In this document: one piece after another, positions 25,338 through 39,847 of the stretch
How the letters are laid out: every line of letters starts with the position of its first letter
How positions within the stretch are numbered: position 1 is the stretch's first letter
NCBI RefSeq assembly: GCF_029227915.1
Contig: NC_079884.1
Span: 2,792,001-2,856,000, forward strand
From: Hydractinia symbiolongicarpus
Lineage: Eukaryota > Cnidaria > Hydrozoa > Anthoathecata > Hydractiniidae
Length of the DNA: 64,000 nucleotides
Reading direction: 5' to 3'
Notes under the pieces: model-generated
Told to the model about the DNA's origin: nothing
Database searches by the model: none
The model's input: only the letters and a program-made list of their open reading frames with translations
Program-made: the position numbers and the translations under genes

Positions 25338-26080
25338 CGCGGTGAAGAAGTAGAGACAGTTTCAAAAGTTACACTTCAATGATTCTCTAACGGTGTCAAT
25401 CCGTTTGAGTTACAACGGTTGCGTCATACATTCGTACCAACATGTATTTAGTGATTTTTTTTCGATATTACTAAGTTGTATCGCTTTCAACAGTGAAACG
25501 ATTGACTGTGGGACCTAATTGAACTGATTTTGGACTTTGACCTTATAAATGTGATAAATAAGTCATTTTGACTACAAGAAATAACATTCTTCTTAATTTG
25601 ACATGATTGTGGGAACTCAGCTGCTGCACAGGAGCCTGTGGTAGCGATTCATAAAAAATTTAGATGAATAAGTCATTTTTACTGTGGGACCAATCCTAGC
25701 CGTTAGCGCGCGCTGAAGATATAGAGACAGTTTCAAAAACTCCATTTCATTGACTTTCTAACGGTGTCAATCGGTTTGAGTTACAACGGTTGCGTCACAC
25801 ATTCGTACCAACATGTATTTAGTGATTTTTTTCGGATATTCCTAAGTTGTATCGCTTTCAACAGTCAAACGATTGACTGTGGGACTTAATTGAACTGATT
25901 TTGGACTTTGACCTTATAAATGTTATAAATGAGTCATTTTGACTACAAGAAATAACATTCTTCTTAATTTGACATGATTGTGGGAACTCAGCTGCTGCAC
26001 AGGACCCTGTGGTAGCGATTCATTTAAAAATTTAGATAAATAAGTCATTCTTACTGTGGGACCAATCCTAGCTGTTAGCG
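25338..26080. repeat. s3v and p1w monomers
   Basis: Monomers at 25338 (s3v, junction cgcggtgaag) and 25709 (p1w with tgctgcacagg). The pair resembles 21617 and 21988, but here the junction is not cgcggtaaag and the second rear is not chimeric. It may represent the ancestral form of that pair. Confidence 0.85.
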
Positions 26081-27567
26081 CGCGCTGAAGATATAGAGAC
26101 AGTTTCAAAAACTCCATTTCATTGACTTTCTAACGGTGTCAATCCGTTTGAGTTACAACGGTTGCGTCACACATTCGTACCAACATGTATTTGGTGATTT
26201 TTTTCGGATATTCCTAAGTTGTATCGCTTACAACAGTCATACGATTGACTGTGGGACTTAATTGAAATGATTTTGGACTTTGACCTTATAAATGTTATAG
26301 ATAAGTTGTTTTGACTACAAGAAATAATATCTTCTTAACTTGACATAATTGCTGGAACTCAGCGATTACACTGGGCGCTGTGGTAACGCTTTATATAAAA
26401 ATTATGATAAATCAGTCATTTTTTACTGTGGGACCAATCCTAGCCGTTATCGCGCGCTGAAGAAGTAGAGACAGTTTCAAAAGCTACATTTCATTGATTT
26501 TTTAACGGTGTCAATCCGTTTGAGTTACAACGGTTGCGTCACACATTCGTACCAACATGTATTTAGTGATTTTTTTCCGATATTACTAAGTTGTATCGCT
26601 TTCAACAGTGAAACGATTGACTGTGGGACCTAATTGAACTGATTTTGGACTTTGACCTTATAAATGTGATAAATAAGTCTTTTTGACTACAAGAAATAAC
26701 ATTCTTCTTAATTTGACATGATTGTGGGAACTCAGCTGCTGCACAGGACCCTGTGGTAGCGATTCATTTAAAAATTTAGATAAATAAGTCATTCTTACTG
26801 TGGGACCAATCCTAGCTGTTAGCGCGCGCTGAAGATATAGAGACAGTTTCAAAAACTCCATTTCATTGACTTTCTAACGGTGTCAATCCGTTTGAGTTAC
26901 AACGGTTGCGTCACACATTCGTACCAACATGTATTTGGTGATTTTTTTCGGATATTTCTAAGTTGTATCGCTTACAACAGTCAAACGATTGACTGTGGGA
27001 CTTAATTGAACTGATTTTGGACTTTGACCTTATAAATGTTATAGATGAGTTGTTTTGACTACAAGAAATAATATCTTCTTAATTTGACATGATTGCTGGA
27101 ACTCAACGATTACACTGGGCGCTGTGGTAACGCTTTATATAAAAATTATGATAAATCAGTCATTTTTTACTGTGGGACCAATCCTAGCCGTTATCGCGCG
27201 CTGAAGAAGTAGAGACAGTTTCAAAAGCTACATTTCATTGATTTTTTAACGGTGTCAATCCGTTTGAGTTACAACGGTTGCGTCACACATTCGTACCAAC
27301 ATGTATTTAGTGATTTTTTTGCGATATTACTAAGTTGTATCGCTTTCAACAGTGAAACGATTGACTGTGGGACCTAATTGAACTGATTTTGGACTTTGAC
27401 CTTATAAATGTGATAAATAAGTCTTTTTGACTACAAGAAATAACATTCTTCTTAATTTGACATGATTGTGGGAACTCAGCTGCTGCACAGGACCCTGTGG
27501 TAGCGATTCATAAAAAATTTAGATGAATAAGTCATTTTTACTGTGGGACCAATCCTAGCCGTTAGCG
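26081..27567. repeat. 744-bp dimer, two copies (p5u-g3w and p5u-g3v)
   Basis: Monomers at 26081 and 26453 are repeated at 26825 and 27197. Shared rare changes are the short deletion giving aataatatcttc and attttttaacgg in place of attttctaacgg, and also aagtctttttgac. The second copy ends in a v rear (cataaaaaatttagatg) rather than w, one base shorter. Confidence 0.9.
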
Positions 27568-29057
27568 CGCGCTGAAGATATAGAGACAGTTTCAAAAACT
27601 CCATTTCATTGACTTTCTAACGGTGTCAATCCGTTTGAGTTACAATGGTTGCCTCACACATTCGTACCAACATGTATTTAGTGATTTTTTTCCGATATTA
27701 CTAAGTTGTATCGCTTTCAACAGTGAAATGATTGACTGTGGGACTTAATTGAACTGATTTTGGACCTTGACCTTAAAAATATGATAAGTGAGTCATTTTG
27801 ACTACAATAAATAACATTCTTCTTAATTTGACATGATTGCTGGAACTCAGCGATTACACTGAGCGCTGTGGTAACGCTTTATTTAAAAATTATGATAAAT
27901 AAATCATTTTTTACTGTGGGACCAATCCTAGCCGTTATCGCGCGCTGAAGAAGTAGAGACAGTTTCAAAAGCTACATTTCATTGATTTTCTAACGGTGTT
28001 AATCCGTTTGAGTTACAACGGTTGCGTCACACATTCGTACCAACATGTATTTAGTGATTTTTTTCCGATATTACTAAGTTGTATCGCTTTCAACAGTGAA
28101 ACGATTGACTGTGGGACCTAATCGAACTGATTTTGGACTTTGACCTTATAAATGTAATAAATAAGTCATTTTGACTACAAGAAATAACATTCTTCTTAAT
28201 TTGACATGATTGTGGGAACTCTGCTGCTGCACAGGACCCTGTGGTAGCGATTCATAAAAAAATTAGATGAATAAGTCATTTTTACTGTGGGACCAATCCT
28301 AGCCGTTAGTTCGCGCTGAAGATATAGAGACAGTTTCAAAAACTCCATTTCATTGACTTTCTAACGGTGTCAATCGGTTTGAGTTACAACGGTTGCGGCA
28401 CACATTCGTACCAACATGTATTTAGTGATTTTTTTCGGATATTCCTAAGTTGTATCGCTTTCAACAGTCAAACGATTGACTGTGGGACTTAATTGAACTG
28501 ATTTTGGACTTTGACCTTACAAATGTTATAAATGAGTCATTTTGACTACAAGAAATAACATTCTTCTTGACTTGACATGATTGCTGGAACTCAGCGATTA
28601 CACTGGGCGCTGTTGTAACGCTTTATTTAAAAATTAAGATAAATAAGTCATTTTATACTGTGGGACCAATCCTAGCCGTTATCGCGCGCTGAAGAAGTAG
28701 AGACAGTTTCAAAAACTACATTTCATTGATTTTCTAACGGTGTCAATCCGTTTGAGTTACAACGGTTGCGTCACATATTCGTACCAACATGTACTTAGTG
28801 ATTTTCTTCCGATATTGCTAACTTGCATCGCTTTTAACAAAGAAACGATTGACTGTGGTACTTAATTGAACTGATTTTGGACTTTGACCTTATAAATGTT
28901 ATAAATGAGTCATTTTGACTACAAGAAATAACATTCTTCTTAATTTGACATGATTGCTGGAACTCAGCGATTACACTGGGCGCTGTTGTAACGCATTATT
29001 TAAAAAGTAAGATAAATAAGTCATTTTATACTGTGGGACCAATCCTAGCCGTTATCG
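27568..29057. repeat. Four monomers leading a nine-monomer repeat (p3u-g3v-p1x-a2x)
   Basis: Monomers at 27568, 27941, 28312 and 28685. The same four-monomer order, with private changes such as ctgagcgctg and ggttgcggcacac, reappears at 35006, 35379, 35750 and 36121, 7436-7438 bp away. The first two also match 31660 and 32033. They are the flank of the longer unit that follows. Confidence 0.9.
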
Positions 29058-32000
29058 CGCGCTGAAGAAGTAGAGACAGTTTCAAAAGTTACACTTCAAT
29101 GATTTTCTAACGGTGTCAATCCGTTTGAGTTACAACGGTTGCGTCACACATTCGTACCATCATGCAGTTAACGATGTTTTTCGGATATTCCTTAGTTGTA
29201 TCGCTTTCAACAGTCAAACGGTTGACTGTGGGACTTAATTGAATTTATTTTGGACTTTGACCTTACAAATGTTATAAATGAGTCATTTTGACTACAAGAA
29301 ATAACATTCTTCTTAATTTGACATGATTGTTGGAACTCAGCGATTACACTGGGCGCTGTTGTAACGCTTTATTTAAAAATTAAGATAAATAAGTCATTTT
29401 ATACTGTGGGACCAATCCTAGCCGTTATCGCGCGCTGAAAAAGTAGAGACAGTTTCAAAAACTACATTTCATTGATTTTCTAACGGTGTCAATCCGTTTG
29501 AGTTACAACGGTTGCGTCACACATTTGTACCAACATGTACTTAGCGATTTTCTTCCGATATTACTAACTTGCATCGCTTTTAACAAAGAAACGATTGACT
29601 GTGGTACTTTATTGAACTGATTTTGGACTTTGACCTTATAAATGTTATAAATGAGTCATTTTGACTACAAGAAATAACATTCTTCTTAATTTGACATGAT
29701 TGCAGAACTCAGCGATTACACTGGGCGCTTTGGTAACGCTTTATTTAAAATTTATGGTAAATAAATCATTTTTACTGTGGGACCAATCCTAGCCGTTATC
29801 GCGCGCTGAAGAAGTAGAGACAGTTTCAAAAACTACATTTCATTGATTTTCTAACGGTGTCAATCCGTTTGAGTTACAACGGTTGCGTCACACATTCGTT
29901 CCAACATGTATTTAGTGATTTTTTTCCGATATTACTAAGTTGTATCGCTTTCAACAGTGAAACGATTGACTGTGGGACCTAATTGAACTGATTTTGGACT
30001 TTGACCTTATAAATGTGATAAATAAGTCCTTTTGACTACAAGAAATAACATTCTTCTTAATTTGACATGATTGTGGGAACTCAGCTGCTGCACAGGACCC
30101 TGTGGTAGCGATTCATAAAAAATTTAGATGAATAAGTCATTTTTACTGTGGGACCAATCCTAGCCGTTAGCGCGCTGAAGATATAGAGACAGTTTCAAAA
30201 ACTCCATTTCATTGACTTTCTAACGGTGTCAATCGGTTTGAGTTACAACGGTTGCGTCACACATTCGTACCAACATGTATTTAGTGATTTTTTTCGGATA
30301 TTCCTAAGTTTTATCGCTTTCAACAGTCAAACAATTGACTGTGGGACTTAATTGAACTGATTTTTGACTTTGACCTTACAAATGTTATAAATGAGTCATT
30401 TTGACTACAAGAAATAACATTCTTCTTAATTTGACATGATTGCTGGAACTCAACGATTACACTGGGCGCTGTTGTAACGCATTATTTAAAAAGTAAGATA
30501 AATAAGTCATTTTATACTGTGGGACCAATCCTAGCCGTTATCGCGCGCTGAAGAAGTAGAGACAGTTTCAAAAACAAAATTTCAATGATTTTCTAACGGT
30601 GTCAATTCGTTTGAGTTACAACGGTTGCGTCACACATTCGTACCAACATGTATTTAGTGATTTTTTTCCGATATTCCTAAGTTGTATCGCTTACAACAGT
30701 CAAACGATTGACTGTGGGACTTAATTGAACTGATTTTGGACTTTGACCTTATAAATGTGATAAATGAGTCATTTTGACTACAAGAAATAACATTCTTCTT
30801 AATTTGACATGATTGTGGGAACTCAGCGGTTGCACAGGACCCTGTGGTAATGATTCATTTAAAAATTTAGATAAATAAGTCATTTTTACTGTGGGACCAA
30901 TCCTAGCCGTTAGCGCGCGCTGAAGATATAGAGACAGTTTCAAAAACTCCATTTCATTGACTTTCTAACGGTGTCAATCCGTTTGAGTTACAATGGTTGC
31001 GTCACACATTCGTACCAACATGTATTTAGTGATTTTTTTCCGATATTACTAAGTTGTATCGCTTTCAACAGTGAAACGATTGACTGTGGGACTTAATTGA
31101 ACTGATTTTTGACTTTGACCTTACAAATGTTATAAATGAGTCATTTTGACTACAAGAAATAACATTCTTCTTAATTTGACATGATTGCTGGAACTCAGCG
31201 ATTACACTGGGCGCTGTTGTAACGCATTATTTAAAAAGTAAGATAAATAAGTCATTTTATACTGTGGGACCAATCCTAGCCGTTATCGCGCGCTGAAGAA
31301 GTAGACACAGTTTCAAAAACAAAATTTCAATGATTTTCTAACGGTGTCAATCCGTTTGAGTTACAACGGTTGCGTCACACATTCGTACCAACATGTATTT
31401 AGTGATTTTTTCCGATATTCCTAAGTTGTATCGCTTACAACAGTCAAACGATTGACTGTGGGACTTAATTGAACTGATTTTGGACTTTGACCTTATAAAT
31501 GTGATAAATGAGTCATTTTGACTACAAGAAATAACATTCTTCTTAATTTGACATGATTGTGGGAATTCAGCGGTTGCAAAGGACCCTGTGGTAGTGATTC
31601 ATTTAAAAATTTAGATAAATAAGTCATTTTTACTGTGGGACCAATCCTAGCCGTTAGCGCGCGCTGAAGATATAGAGACAGTTTCAAAAACTCCATTTCA
31701 TTGACTTTCTAACGGTGTCAATCCGTTTGAGTTACAATGGTTGCGTCACACATTCGTACCAACATGTATTTAGTGATTTTTTTCCGATATTACTAAGTTG
31801 TATCGCTTTCAACAGTGAAACGATTGACTGTGGGACTTAATTGAACTGATTTTGGACCTTGACCTTAAAAATATGATAAGTGAGTCATTTTGACTACAAT
31901 AAATAACATTCTTCTTAATTTGACATGATTGCTGGAACTCAGCGATTACACTGAGCGCTGTGGTAACGCTTTATTTAAAAATTATGATAAATAAATCATT

Positions 32001-32403
32001 TTTTACTGTGGGACCAATCCTAGCCGTTATCGCGCGCTGAAGAAGTAGAGACAGTTTCAAAAGCTACATTTCATTGATTTTCTAACGGTGTCAATCCGTT
32101 TGAGTTACAACGGTTGCGTCACACATTCGTACCAACATGTATTTACTGATTTTTTTTCGATATTACTAAGTTGTATCGCTTTCAACAGTGAAACGATTGA
32201 CTGTGGGACCTAATCGAACTGATTTTGGACTTTGACCTTATAAATGTAATAAATAAGTCATTTTGACTACAAGAAATAACATTCTTCTTAATTTGACATG
32301 ATTGTGGGAACTCTGCTGCTGCACAGGACCCTGTGGTAGCGATTCATAAAAAATTTAGATGAATAAGTCATTTTTACTGTGTGACCAATCCTAGCCGTTA
32401 GCG
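29058..32403. repeat. Nine-monomer higher-order repeat, copy 1 (3346 bp)
   Basis: Monomers start at 29058 (s4x), 29431 (a2z), 29802 (a3v), 30171 (p1x), 30544 (k5w), 30916 (p3x), 31289 (k5w), 31660 (p3u) and 32033 (g3v). Private markers are gcagttaacg, gattgcagaactc, cattcgttccaac, gttagcgcgctg (two bases lost in the CG run), aagttttatcg, the k front aacaaaatttc and gtagacacag. All recur exactly 3346 bp later. Inside it, p1x-k5w and p3x-k5w form a 745-bp near-dimer. Confidence 0.94.
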
Positions 32404-35400
32404 CGCGCTGAAGAAGTAGAGACAGTTTCAAAAGTTACACTTCAATGATTTTCTAACGGTGTCAATCCGTTTGAGTTACAACGGTTGCGTCACACATTCG
32501 TACCATCATGCAGTTAACGATGTTTTTCGGATATTCCTTAGTTGTATCGCTTTCAACAGTCAAACGGTTGACTGTGGGACTTAATTGAATTTATTTTGGA
32601 CTTTGACCTTACAAATGTTATAAATGAGTCATTTTGACTACAAGAAATAACATTCTTCTTAATTTGACATGATTGTTGGAACTCAGCGATTACACTGGGC
32701 GCTGTTGTAACGCTTTATTTAAAAATTAAGATAAATAAGTCATTTTATACTGTGGGACCAATCCTAGCCGTTATCGCGCGCTGAAAAAGTAGAGACAGTT
32801 TCAAAAACTACATTTCATTGATTTTCTAACGGTGTCAATCCGTTTGAGTTACAACGGTTGCGTCACACATTTGTACCAACATGTACTTAGCGATTTTCTT
32901 CCGATATTACTAACTTGCATCGCTTTTAACAAAGAAACGATTGACTGTGGTACTTTATTGAACTGATTTTGGACTTTGACCTTATAAATGTTATAAATGA
33001 GTCATTTTGACTACAAGAAATAACATTCTTCTTAATTTGACATGATTGCAGAACTCAGCGATTACACTGGGCGCTTTGGTAACGCTTTATTTAAAATTTA
33101 TGGTAAATAAATCATTTTTACTGTAGGACCAATCCTAGCCGTTATCGCGCGCTGAAGAAGTAGAGACAGTTTCAAAAACTACATTTCATTGATTTTCTAA
33201 CGGTGTCAATCCGTTTGAGTTACAACGGTTGCGTCACACATTCGTTCCAACATGTATTTAGTGATTTTTTTCCGATATTACTAAGTTGTATCGCTTTCAA
33301 CAGTGAAACGATTGACTGTGGGACCTAATTGAACTGATTTTGGACTTTGACCTTATAAATGTGATAAATAAGTCTTTTTGACTACAAGAAATAACATTCT
33401 TCTTAATTTGACATGATTGTGGGAACTCAGCTGCTGCACAGGACCCTGTGGTAGCGATTCATAAAAAATTTAGATGAATAAGTCATTTTTACTGTGGGAC
33501 CAATCCTAGCCGTTAGCGCGCTGAAGATATAGAGACAGTTTCAAAAACTCCATTTCATTGACTTTCTAACGGTGTCAATCGGTTTGAGTTACAACGGTTG
33601 CGTCACACATTCGTACCAACATGTATTTAGTGATTTTTTTCGGATATTCCTAAGTTTTATCGCTTTCAACAGTCAAACAATTGACTGTGGGACTTAATTG
33701 AACTGATTTTTGACTTTGACCTTACAAATGTTATAAATGAGTCATTTTGACTACAAGAAATAACATTCTTCTTAATTTGACATGATTGCTGGAACTCAAC
33801 GATTACACTGGGCGCTGTTGTAACGCATTATTTAAAAAGTAAGATAAATAAGTCATTTTATACTGTGGGACCAATCCTAGCCGTTATCGCGCGCTGAAGA
33901 AGTAGAGACAGTTTCAAAAACAAAATTTCAATGATTTTCTAACGGTGTCAATTCGTTTGAGTTACAACGGTTGCGTCACACATTCGTACCAACATGTATT
34001 TAGTGATTTTTTTCCGATATTCCTAAGTTGTATCGCTTACAACAGTCAAACGATTGACTGTGGGACTTAATTGAACTGATTTTGGACTTTGACCTTATAA
34101 ATGTGATAAATGAGTCATTTTGACTACAAGAAATAACATTCTTCTTAATTTGACATGATTGTGGGAACTCAGCGGTTGCACAGGACCCTGTGGTAATGAT
34201 TCATTTAAAAATTTAGATAAATAAGTCATTTTTACTGTGGGACCAATCCTAGCCGTTAGCGCGCGCTGAAGATATAGAGACAGTTTCAAAAACTCCATTT
34301 CATTGACTTTCTAACGGTGTCAATCCGTTTGAGTTACAATGGTTGCGTCACACATTCGTACCAACATGTATTTAGTGATTTTTTTCCGATATTACTAAGT
34401 TGTATCGCTTTCAACAGTGAAACGATTGACTGTGGGACTTAATTGAACTGATTTTTGACTTTGACCTTACAAATGTTATAAATGAGTCATTTTGACTACA
34501 AGAAATAACATTCTTCTTAATTTGACATGATTGCTGGAACTCAGCGATTACACTGGGCGCTGTTGTAACGCATTATTTAAAAAGTAAGATAAATAAGTCA
34601 TTTTATACTGTGGGACCAATCCTAGCCGTTATCGCGCGCTGAAGAAGTAGACACAGTTTCAAAAACAAAATTTCAATGATTTTCTAACGGTGTCAATCCG
34701 TTTGAGTTACAACGGTTGCGTCACACATTCGTACCAACATGTATTTAGTGATTTTTTCCGATATTCCTAAGTTGTATCGCTTACAACAGTCAAACGATTG
34801 ACTGTGGGACTTAATTGAACTGATTTTGGACTTTGACCTTATAAATGTGATAAATGAGTCATTTTGACTACAAGAAATAACATTCTTCTTAATTTGACAT
34901 GATTGTGGGAATTCAGCGGTTGCAAAGGACCCTGTGGTAGTGATTCATTTAAAAATTTAGATAAATAAGTCATTTTTACTGTGGGACCAATCCTAGCCGT
35001 TAGCGCGCGCTGAAGATATAGAGACAGTTTCAAAAACTCCATTTCATTGACTTTCTAACGGTGTCAATCCGTTTGAGTTACAATGGTTGCGTCACACATT
35101 CGTACCAACATGTATTTAGTGATTTTTTTCCGATATTACTAAGTTGTATCGCTTTCAACAGTGAAACGATTGACTGTGGGACTTAATTGAACTGATTTTG
35201 GACCTTGACCTTAAAAATATGATAAGTGAGTCATTTTGACTACAATAAATAACATTCTTCTTAATTTGACATGATTGCTGGAACTCAGCGATTACACTGA
35301 GCGCTGTGGTAACGCTTTATTTAAAAATTATGATAAATAAATCATTTTTTACTGTGGGACCAATCCTAGCCGTTATCGCGCGCTGAAGAAGTAGAGACAG

Positions 35401-35749
35401 TTTCAAAAGCTACATTTCATTGATTTTCTAACGGTGTCAATCCGTTTGAGTTACAACGGTTGCGTCACACATTCGTACCAACATGTATTTACTGATTTTT
35501 TTTCGATATTACTAAGTTGTATCGCTTTCAACAGTGAAACGATTGACTGTGGGACCTAATCGAACTGATTTTGGACTTTGACCTTATAAATGTAATAAAT
35601 AAGTCATTTTGACTACAAGAAATAACATTCTTCTTAATTTGACATGATTGTGGGAACTCTGCTGCTGCACAGGACCCTGTGGTAGCGATTCATAAAAAAT
35701 TTAGATGAATAAGTCATTTTTACTGTGTGACCAATCCTAGCCGTTAGCG
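32404..35749. repeat. Nine-monomer higher-order repeat, copy 2 (3346 bp)
   Basis: Monomers at 32404, 32777, 33148, 33517, 33890, 34262, 34635, 35006 and 35379 repeat copy 1 with very few substitutions, for example ctgtaggacc against ctgtgggacc near 33124. At its left edge a v-type end (gttagcgcg) is joined to an s-type front (gaagaag). This pairing differs from the usual v-to-p order and marks the duplication join. Confidence 0.94.
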
Positions 35750-36493
35750 CGCGCTGAAGATATAGAGACAGTTTCAAAAACTCCATTTCATTGACTTTCT
35801 AACGGTGTCAATGGGTTTGAGTTACAACGGTTGCGGCACACATTCGTACCAACATGTATTTAGTGATTTTTTTCGGATATTCCTAAGTTGTATCGCTTTC
35901 AACAGTCAAACGATTGACTGTGGGACTTAATTGAACTTATTTTGGACTTTGACCTTACAAATGTTATAAATGAGTCATTTTGACTACAAGAAATAACATT
36001 CTTTTTAATTTGACATGATTGCTGGAACTCAGCGATTACACTGGGCGCTGTTGTAACGCTTTATTTAAAAATTAAGATAAATAAGTCATTTTATTGTGGG
36101 ACCAATCCTAGCCGTTATCGCGCGCTGAAGAAGTAGAGACAGTTTCAAAAACTACATTTCATTGATTTTCTAACGGTGTCAATCCGTTTGAGTTACAACG
36201 GTTGCGTCACATATTCGTACCAACATGTACTTAGTGATTTTCTTCCGATATTACTAACTTGCATCGCTTTTAACAAAGAAACGATTGACTGTGGTACTTA
36301 ATTGAACTGATTTTGGACTTTGACCTTATAAATGTTATAAATGAGTCATTTTGACTACAAGAATTAACATTCTTCTTAATTTGACATGATTGCTGGAACT
36401 CAGCGATTACACTGGGCGCTGTTGTAACGCTTTATTTAAAAATTAAGATAAATAAGTCATTTTATACTGTGGGACCAATCCTAGCCGTTATCG
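35750..36493. repeat. p1x and a2x monomers after the nine-monomer repeat
   Basis: Monomers at 35750 and 36121 match 28312 and 28685, sharing ggttgcggcacac. A two-base loss turns tttatactgtgg into tttattgtgg near 36092. They restore the order seen before the nine-monomer duplication. Confidence 0.88.
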
Positions 36494-39476
36494 CGCGCTG
36501 AAGAAGTAGAGACAGTTTCAAAAGTTACACTTCAATGATTTTCTAACGGTGTCAATCCGTTTGAGTTACAACGGTTGCGTCACACATTCGTACCATCATG
36601 CAGTTAACGATGTTTTTCGGATATTCCTTAGTTGTATCGCTTTCAACAGTCAAACGATTGACTGTGGGACTTAATTGAATTTATTTTGGACTTTGACCTT
36701 ACAAATGTTATAAATGAGTCATTTTGACTACAAGAAATAACATTCTTCTTAATTTGACATGATTGTTGGAACTCAGCGATTACACTGGGCGCTGTTGTAA
36801 CGCTTTATTTAAAAATTAAGATAAATAAGTCATTTTATACTGTGGGACCAATCCTAGATGTTATCGCGCGCTGAAGAAGTAGAGACAGTTTCAAAAACTA
36901 CATTTCATTGATTTTCTAACGGTGTCAATCCGTTTGAGTTACAACGGTTGCGTCACACATTCGTACCAACATGTACTTAGCAATTTTCTTCCGATATTAC
37001 TAACTTGCATCGCTTTTAACAAAGAAACGATTGACTGTGGTACTTTATTGAACTGATTTTGGACTTTGACCTTATAAATGTTATAAATGAGTCATTTTGA
37101 CTACAAGAAATAACATTCTTCTTAATTTGACATGATTGCAGAACTCAGCGATTACACTGGGCGCTTTGGTAACGCTTTATTTAAAAATTATGGTAAATAA
37201 ATCATTTTTTACTGTGGGACCAATACTAGCCGTTATCGCGCGCTGAAGAAGTAGAGACAGTTTCAAAAGTTACACTTCAATGATTTTCTAACGGTGTCAA
37301 TCCGTTTGAGTTACAACGGTTGCGTCACACATTCGTACCATCATGCACTTAATGATGTTTTTCGGATATTCCTTAGTTGTATCGCTTTCAACAGTCAAAC
37401 GATTGACTGTGGGACTTAATTGCATTTATTTTGGACTTTGACCTTACAAATGTTATAAATGAGTCATTTTGACTACAATTTAATAACATTCTTCTTAATT
37501 TGACATGATTGCTGGAACTCAGCGGTTACAATGGGCGCTGTTGTAACGCTTTATTTAAAAATTAAGATAAATAAGTCATTTTTACTGTGGGACTAATCCT
37601 AGCTGTTAGCGCGCGCTGAAGATATAGACACAGTTTCAAAAACTCCATTTCATTGATTTTCTAACGGTGTCAATCCGTTTGAGTAACAACGGTTGCGTCA
37701 CACATTCGTACCAACATGTATTTGCTGATTTTTTTTTGGATATTCCTAAGTTGTATCGCTTGCAACAGTCAAACGATTGACTGTGGGACTTAATTGAACT
37801 GATTTTGGACTTTGACCTTATAAATGTTATAAATGAGTCATTTTGACTACAAGAAATAACATTCTTCTTAATTTGACATGATTGCTGGAACTCAGCGATT
37901 ACACTGGGCGCTGTTGTAACGCTTTATTTAAAAATTAAGATAAATAAGTCATTTTATACTGTGGGACCAATCCTAGCCGTTATCGCGCGCTGAAGAAGTA
38001 GAGACAGTTTCAAAAGTTACACTTCAATGATTTTCTAACGGTGTCAATCCGTTTGAGTTACAACGGTTGCGTCAGACATTCGTACCATCATGCAGTTAAC
38101 GATGTTTTTCGGATATTCCTTAGTTGTATCGCTTTCAACAGTCAAACGATTGACTGTGGGACTTAATTGAATTTATTTTGGACTTTGACCTTACAAATGT
38201 TATAAATGAGTCATTTTGACTACAAGAAATAACATTCTTCTTAATTTGACATTATTGTTGGAACTCAGCGATTACACTGGGCGCTGTTGTAACGCTTTAT
38301 TTAAAAATTAAGATAAATAAGTCATTTTATACTGTGGGACCAATCCTAGATGTTATCGCGCGCTGAAGAAGTAGAGACAGTTTCAAAAACTACATTTCAT
38401 TGATTTTCTAACGGTGTCAATCCGTTTGAGTTACAACGGTTTCGTCACACATTCGTACCAACATGTACTTAGCGATTTTCTTCCGATATTACTAACTTGC
38501 ATCGCTTTTAACAAAGAAACGATTGACTGTGGTACTTTATTGAACTGATTTTGGACTTTGACCTTATAAATGTTATAAATGAGTCATTTTGACTACAAGA
38601 AATAACATTCTTCTTAATTTGACATGATTGCAGAACTCAGCGATTACACTGGGCGCTTTGGTAACGCTTTATTTAAAAATTATGGTAAATAAATCATTTT
38701 TTACTGTGGGACCAATACTAGCCGTTATCGCGCGCTGAAGAAGTAGAGACAGTTTCAAAAGTTACACTTCAATGATTTTCTAACGGTGTCAATCCGTTTG
38801 AGTTACAACGGTTGCGTCACACATTCGTACCATCATGCACTTAATGATGTTTTTCGGATATTCCTTAGTTGTATCGCTTTCAACAGTCAAACGATTGACT
38901 GTGGGACTTAATTGCATTTATTTTGGACTTTGACCTTACAAATGTTATAAATGAGTCATTTTGACTACAAGAAATAACATTCTTCTTAATTTGACATGAT
39001 TGCTGGAACTCAGCGATTACAATGGGCGCTGTTGTAACGCTTTATTTAAAAATTAAGATAAATAAGTCATTTTTACTGTGGGACTAATCCTAGCTGTTAG
39101 CGCGCGCTGAAGATATAGAGACAGTTTCAAAAACTCCATTTCATTGATTTTCTAACGGTGTCAATCCGTTTGAGTAACAACGGTTGCGTCACACATTCGT
39201 ACCAACATGTATTTGCTGATTTTTTTTCGGATATTCCTAAGTTGTATCGCTTGCAACAGTCAAACGATTGACTGTGGGACTTAATTGAACTGATTTTGGA
39301 CTTTGACCTTATAAATGTTATAAATGAGTCGTTTTGACTACAAGAAATAACATTCTTCTTAATTTGACATGATTGCTGGAACTCAGCGATTACACTGGGC
39401 GCTGTGGTAACGCTTTATATAAAAATTATGATAAATAAGTCATTTTTTACTGTGGGACAAATCCTAGCCGTTATCG
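36494..39476. repeat. 1492-bp tetramer, two copies (s4x-a2z-s4x-p5)
   Basis: Monomers at 36494, 36867, 37239 and 37612 are repeated at 37986, 38359, 38731 and 39103. Shared markers are gcagttaacg, cctagatgttatcg, gattgcagaactc, caatactagccg, cttaatgatg and gggactaatcc. The last monomers differ in the rear (x in copy 1, u in copy 2). Copy 1 alone has caatttaataac near 37477. Confidence 0.92.
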
Positions 39477-39847
39477 CGCGGTGAAGAAGTAGAGACAGTT
39501 TCAAAAGTTACACTTCAATGATTTTCTAACGGTGTCAATCCGTTTGAGTTACAACGGTTGCGTCACACATTCGTACCAACATGTATTTAGTGATTTTTTT
39601 CCGATATTACTAAGTTGTATCGCTTTCAACAGTGAAACGATTGACTGTGGGACCTAATTGAACTGATTTTGGACTTTGACCTTATAAATGTGATAAATAA
39701 GTCATTTTGACTACAAGAAATAACATTCTTCTTAATTTGACATGATTGTGGGAACTCAGCTGCTGCACAGGACCCTGTGGTAGCGATTCATAAAAAATTT
39801 AGATGAATAAGTCATTTTTACTGTGGGACCAATCCTAGCCGTTAGCG
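39477..39847. repeat. s3v monomer
   Basis: A 371-bp monomer with junction cgcggtgaag, an s front, a type 3 middle and a v rear. It is close to the monomer at 25338 and separates the tetramer on its left from the trimers on its right. Confidence 0.85.
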
